Of a stretch of DNA of 64,000 nt, positions 60,360 to 64,000 are shown piece by piece; the first letter of the stretch is position 1, and each line of letters opens with the position of its first letter. Both the position numbers and the translations under genes were made by a program. Where the stretch lies: contig JABLUY010000067.1 in the NCBI GenBank assembly GCA_013306675.1, forward strand, positions 85,779 through 149,778, given 5' to 3'. The DNA is from Thraustochytrium sp. TN22 (taxonomy: Eukaryota > Sar > Bigyra > Thraustochytrida > Thraustochytriidae). The notes below the pieces were generated by a model, which did not search any database, was not told the origin of the DNA, and saw only the letters and a program-made list of their open reading frames with translations.

Positions 60360-61847
60360 GTGCTTCACTCCTCTGCGCTGCGCGACCTGCTTGCTCATAT
60401 ATACCTTACACATAACATAAGACCTTTTGCCTGCACGCGATCCCCGACTGGTCAAGCGAGTCGATCGACAACTTTTAAGTTGAGCCCCAGGCAGCAAAGC
60501 GCGGGAGGCGGGCGAGGCCTCGTTCTTGCTAAGACTTGCTTGTTGCCCGGGACTGTGAGCCTCCCCACAACTGGTCGGCCTTGCAGCCATGGACGTGCCG
60601 CGCTTGTACCTTGGCCTTGGCAGGCAAACGAGGTCTCAAGGCGCACCTCTGCACGCGTCGCACTCTTTTTGGCTTCGTGCCTGCTCGATCGGATGCCGTT
60701 GCAAGCACCTCTGGCATCGTCGCGACATGGACCATCTCCGGCTGTCAAGCCTGCGTTGGCCGTCCTGCCAAAGCCGGCCAGCCAGCCACGGCGCTCTGGC
60801 AGGCCCACGCCCGCCAGCCGCCCGGGCCCAGCCGCGCCCTACCACTAGGCCTGGGCCTACTACTAGGCTAAGTCAATTGATGTCATTTAACTTACTACCG
60901 CGGCGTACCGCGCCCCGGCGGCCAGGCCTTCCGGGCCCTACCGGTCAAGTGTACGGATGTCGATCAGAAAGCGAACCAGCGTCGCACACCGTGTCCGCGC
61001 CGCGCGAGCGCCCGGCATGCACGGGCCGGCGCCGCTGCGCGCCCCGGCCGGCTCGACTCAAAGCCCGGCGGCACGAGCCTCGCCCCCGCGCGTCCGCCGC
61101 CGCCCTCCCCGCCCGCCGCGCCTTCGCCCGCGGCGCGCAGCCGCCGCCGCCGCCCCGGCCCGTCCAGAACCCTGGCCGCGCGTCCGCAACCATTCCGGAC
61201 GCGCGGCGCCGCGACGCGTCCCATCCCGAGGATATCCTCTCCTCCGCCGCATTGACCGTTGGCGGCGGCTCCCCAGTGGGGCCTGGGGGGGGCGCGGCTT
61301 TTTCCCCGGCGCTGGCCCGCGCGGGCCCCCTGCGGCGGCGCCCAGTGGCGCGCGGGGGCGGCGCCGGAAGCGTGGCGGGGCGCTGGGGGGGCGCCCACTG
61401 GCGGACCCGCCCCCGCGGCGCGCGCAGAGCGCGGCGGGGGCCGGCGCGCGAACGTTAGGCGCGCGGCGCCCGCAGCGAGCGCGCGGGCGGAGACGAGAGA
61501 GAGAGAGAGCAGATAGAGAGGAGAGGAGGCCCAACGACCGCCGCGCGTCCCACGCACTCACTCACTCCCGCTTCGACTCCGCGCGCAGCCAACGCCAGGG
61601 CGCGGCGGCGCTCGGCCGCCAGCAGTCGGCATCGCGCGCGCGCGCGGTCGTGCGGGCCGGCGCGGCGCGGCGCGGCGCGGCGCGGTTGGGGGCTCGAGCG
61701 AGGATCCGAGCGAAGAGGCAGGCAGGCATCCATTCATCGATCCGGCGATCCCTCCCTCTCGTCGCGCCGGCAGCGGCGGCGGGGCGCTCGCGGCGGCGGC
61801 GCGGCGAGGCGAGGCAGAGCGGGGCGGAGCGGAGCGGAGCGCGGAGC
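60360..61847. other. Spacer and probable promoter of the Ig-domain gene
   Basis: About 1.5 kb. The left end is A/T-richer. The right end contains (GAGA)n near 61493-61515, GGCGCGGCGCGGCGCGGCGC near 61661-61684, then GGCAGGCAGGCATCCATTCA near 61719-61740, about 110 bp before the start codon. An open plus frame through the whole right half lacks acidic residues and family likeness and is not supported. Confidence 0.5.
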
Positions 61848-63671
61848 ATGCCCACGCGCGTGCTGGTGGCACAGCAGACGCACTGCAGGGAGGAAGGGGA
61901 GGAGCGGCAGCAGACGTTGACGCGGCAGCAGCAGCAGCAGCAGCAGCAGCTGCTGCAGAACTCGACGGAGGCGGCGCAGGAGCAGTCAGGGCTGCTGCAG
62001 CAGCGGCAGCGGCTGGAACAGCAGCAGGAGGAGAAGGAGGCGCAGCAGGGCGGCCTGCGCGCAGCACCGCGCAAGACCATGCCGCTCGGCGAGCTGGGCC
62101 TGAACGGCAACCACGTGAACAACGGTAGCGGCAGCAATGGCGGCGCCGTGCTGCGCGCCGCCGGCAGCAGCGGCAACGACGAGAACGTTCGCGACGAGAA
62201 CTCGAACCTGAACGTGGAAAACAAGGCCCGCCAGGCGAACGGCCGGGCGAGCGGGGCCTTGAGCAGCGCGGAGTTCAAGGCGCGCAAGGCAGCCGCGCTC
62301 GCGGCGCGGCGCGAGGCTGAGGGCAAGGCGAAGCAGCAGCAGCAGCGGCTGCTGCAGAAGCAGAAGGAGCAGCAGGAGGAGGAGAAGCAGCACGGCGTCG
62401 CATTAGATGAGGCGCGTGCCGACCTGGCGCCGCCGCCACCTGGGCCCGCGCAAACCCTCCCGAGGCACACAAAGAAGAAGTCGTCCAAGCTGCACAGCAA
62501 CGGCGCGGAGCGCGACATGGGTGTCGCGGGCCGTCAAGGCGTCCACGCCGCTGCCAAGGCCGAGGCCGAGGCTGAGGATGCTTCGACGACCACAACTAGC
62601 ACCAGCAGTCCCAGCAGCACCAGTAAAAGCGAGCCGAGTGGTACCGGGGTGCGCACGCTCGCGCTGCTCGTGGCAGCTGTCTGCGGCGCGCTCGCCGCAG
62701 CCGCCGCCACGGGCGTCTACCTCGCGAACGCCGGACCTGCGCCCGTAGCGCCCATTGTCTCCAGCAAGCCCTTCTTCCACGCTGTGAGTGCCGGCGAGTC
62801 CTTTGCCTTCGAGCTCGACGCCCAGGGTGGGCCGGCGCCACGCTTCCAATGGCGGCTCAACGGCGTCGACGTGGCTGGTGCCACCGACAAGGTGCTCCGT
62901 GTGGAGAGCGCCTCGGCGCGAGACAGCGGCACGTACTCTTGTGTCGTCGAGAACGAGGCCGGCAGGCTCGTCTGGGAGGAGGGCTACCTCAACGTTCTGG
63001 AGGGCGAGGAAACTCGGGCCTCGGACGCCGCCGCGGGGCCGGCGCGCCTTCCTTCGAAGGACACCGCTTCCGCTTCCGCTTCCGCCGTTGCCCGGTCCTC
63101 GCCCTCGCTCTCGGGCTCGCTCGCCAACGCCGAGCCCCCGCTCGCGCTCGCGCCGTCGCTGCTAGAGCTCGAGGAACAGGCCAAGCGTGGCGACTCCAAG
63201 CGGGTGCGCTCGGCGCGCACCTGCCTTCTCCGCCACGCCCCGGACCCCGTCATGCGCGCCGCCACCGTTGACGGCGGCGCTGCCGTTGTCGCGGCCGGCG
63301 ATCTCACTGGCTTCCTCGACTGCTTCCCGGCGCTCAAGGAGATGCTGCGTCAGGCTTCTGCCGGCGACGCTGCCCTGGCACGCCGCCAGACGCAGGCGCT
63401 CGATGTGCTGCGCTCCTTGCACGGCACCTCCAAGAAGCGCTCGCTCCTTGTCAATGTCCTGGCCGCGCTCGATGACCTCGCGCAGGCCCGCATCGATGCT
63501 CAACGCGATGCGGGCCTGCTTCGCTACCTCGACGACCTCGTGGCACGCGTCGCATTCCAGGCCGGCCTCTATTGTGCCTCCACGCCGCGTTGCGCCGCGC
63601 CCTCGGACCGTGCCGTCTCGGACGCTCGCCAAACCTTTGCACGCATGGTTCTCGGTGCCTTTGGCGCCTAA
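61848..63671 (+). CDS. Single-pass membrane protein with Ig-like domain
   Basis: A 607-residue protein of unknown function. The N-terminal 265 residues are Gln/Glu/Ala/Lys low-complexity with a polyQ run and coiled-coil character (EFKARKAAALAARREAEGKA). A hydrophobic helix follows (TLALLVAAVCGALAAAAATG, about 269-290). Residues of about 308-385 form an immunoglobulin-like domain: FQWRLNGVDV and DSGTYSCVVENEAG, with the tryptophan and F-strand Cys present but no Cys at the usual B-strand position. A Ser/Ala linker leads to a helical C-terminal region (about 430-607) with CLLRHAP and LLRYLDDLVARVAF. Orientation is not determinable. Frame is open upstream to 60957 but in GC-rich spacer. Confidence 0.82.
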   Translation: MPTRVLVAQQTHCREEGEERQQTLTRQQQQQQQQLLQNSTEAAQEQSGLLQQRQRLEQQQEEKEAQQGGLRAAPRKTMPLGELGLNGNHVNNGSGSNGGAVLRAAGSSGNDENVRDENSNLNVENKARQANGRASGALSSAEFKARKAAALAARREAEGKAKQQQQRLLQKQKEQQEEEKQHGVALDEARADLAPPPPGPAQTLPRHTKKKSSKLHSNGAERDMGVAGRQGVHAAAKAEAEAEDASTTTTSTSSPSSTSKSEPSGTGVRTLALLVAAVCGALAAAAATGVYLANAGPAPVAPIVSSKPFFHAVSAGESFAFELDAQGGPAPRFQWRLNGVDVAGATDKVLRVESASARDSGTYSCVVENEAGRLVWEEGYLNVLEGEETRASDAAAGPARLPSKDTASASASAVARSSPSLSGSLANAEPPLALAPSLLELEEQAKRGDSKRVRSARTCLLRHAPDPVMRAATVDGGAAVVAAGDLTGFLDCFPALKEMLRQASAGDAALARRQTQALDVLRSLHGTSKKRSLLVNVLAALDDLAQARIDAQRDAGLLRYLDDLVARVAFQAGLYCASTPRCAAPSDRAVSDARQTFARMVLGAFGA

Positions 63672-63703
63672 GCACCCAAGAAAGACATGACATAAAGACC
63701 AAG

Positions 63704-63800
63704 GTAAGCAAGCAAGTGAGCGAGCGAGCGAGCGAGAATGCAAGCGAGCGAGAAAGCAAGCGAGCAAGCGAGAGAGCAAGCGAGAGAGCGAGCGGAAAGG
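63704..63800. repeat. GAGC/AAGC-rich tract
   Basis: Degenerate array of GAGCGAGC and GCAAGC units starting just after the stop codon of the Ig-domain gene. The rest of the flank to 63950 has no recognised feature. Confidence 0.9.
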
Positions 63801-63946
63801 CAAGCGCGCATTGCTCTCGTCTCTCCTCGCTCGCTCGCAAAGCAAAGCAAGAGCGCATTGCTCTCATCTCTCTCCCATCCACGGGACTCCGCCAGAGCTG
63901 CGTCTGCTGCCGATTCTGTTCACATACAACACGACGTCAGGCTACG

Positions 63947-63950
<4 letters not shown>

Positions 63951-64000
<50 letters not shown>
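63951..64000. repeat. Homopolymer of 50 G at the window end
   Basis: Uninterrupted G run to the last base. It could be a real homopolymer, but at a sequence end a sequencing or assembly artefact is more likely. Confidence 0.95.

Noticed and set aside
60957-61847. N-terminal extension of the Ig-domain protein by 297 residues
   Set aside because: The segment is almost pure Arg/Ala/Pro/Gly, contains the promoter-like GGCGC and CATCCAT words, and adds no domain.
63951-64000. Telomeric or G-quadruplex element
   Set aside because: A pure G homopolymer is not a telomere repeat and sits at the cut end of the sequence, where artefacts are usual.

Overview
This is a GC-rich nuclear fragment from a unicellular eukaryote. 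Most genes are single long reading frames with strong G/C third positions. The few introns are short (57-146 nt) with GTACGT/GTATGT-type donors, CTGAC/CTAAC branch-like words and CAG or AAG acceptors. Gene content is eukaryotic throughout: exocyst Exo70, the Rab7 activator subunit CCZ1, PEX19, an L1-domain ribosome-biogenesis factor, a PDCD2 protein, a rhomboid, a mitochondrial carrier, P450s, a two-domain cyclase and an RIIa-domain protein typical of flagella. Intron-poor, flagellated and GC-rich fits a heterokont protist such as a thraustochytrid, but that is inference and not proven by any single gene. The window ends in 50 consecutive G residues, probably a contig edge.

Layout. 1-3 kb: two tandem minus-strand P450 genes separated by a 122-bp tandem repeat. 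3.8-8.6 kb: L1-domain ribosome-biogenesis protein, then a mitochondrial carrier with a long N-terminal extension. 8.9-16.3 kb: a coiled-coil/PH-like protein, a small RIIa-domain protein and a 12-TM two-domain nucleotide cyclase. 17-25.5 kb: PDCD2 and a mitochondrial rhomboid sharing a 118-bp divergent promoter, then Exo70 convergent with CCZ1. 26-31.3 kb: ferric reductase/NOX-like oxidoreductase, DUF4116 repeat protein, carnosine N-methyltransferase (two exons). 32.5-34.7 kb: an 11-exon membrane LRR gene in which eight consecutive exons are each exactly 69 nt. 34.9-42.3 kb: small secreted protein, VWA-Hint protein, secreted class 3 lipase, membrane histidine acid phosphatase. 44.2-48.3 kb: tail-anchored coiled-coil protein with a candidate Atg8-binding motif, a Rab2-like GTPase fused to a doublecortin-like domain, a possible myristoylated small protein. 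50.4-63.7 kb: an acidic unknown protein, a FAM210-like mitochondrial protein, PEX19, HDDC2-like phosphohydrolase, an acylated TKL kinase, and a membrane protein with an Ig-like domain.

The genes form no operon. A trafficking theme recurs (Exo70, CCZ1, Rab2-DCX, PEX19), and several are mitochondrial (carrier, rhomboid, FAM210-like, P450s). Spacers of 0.3-2 kb are rich in microsatellites and short tandem repeats, and several start-proximal spacers share a CATCCATCC-type motif after GGCGC-rich DNA. The most interesting items are the cyclase with its catalytic halves in reversed order, the LRR exon array, the Rab-DCX fusion and the VWA-Hint protein.
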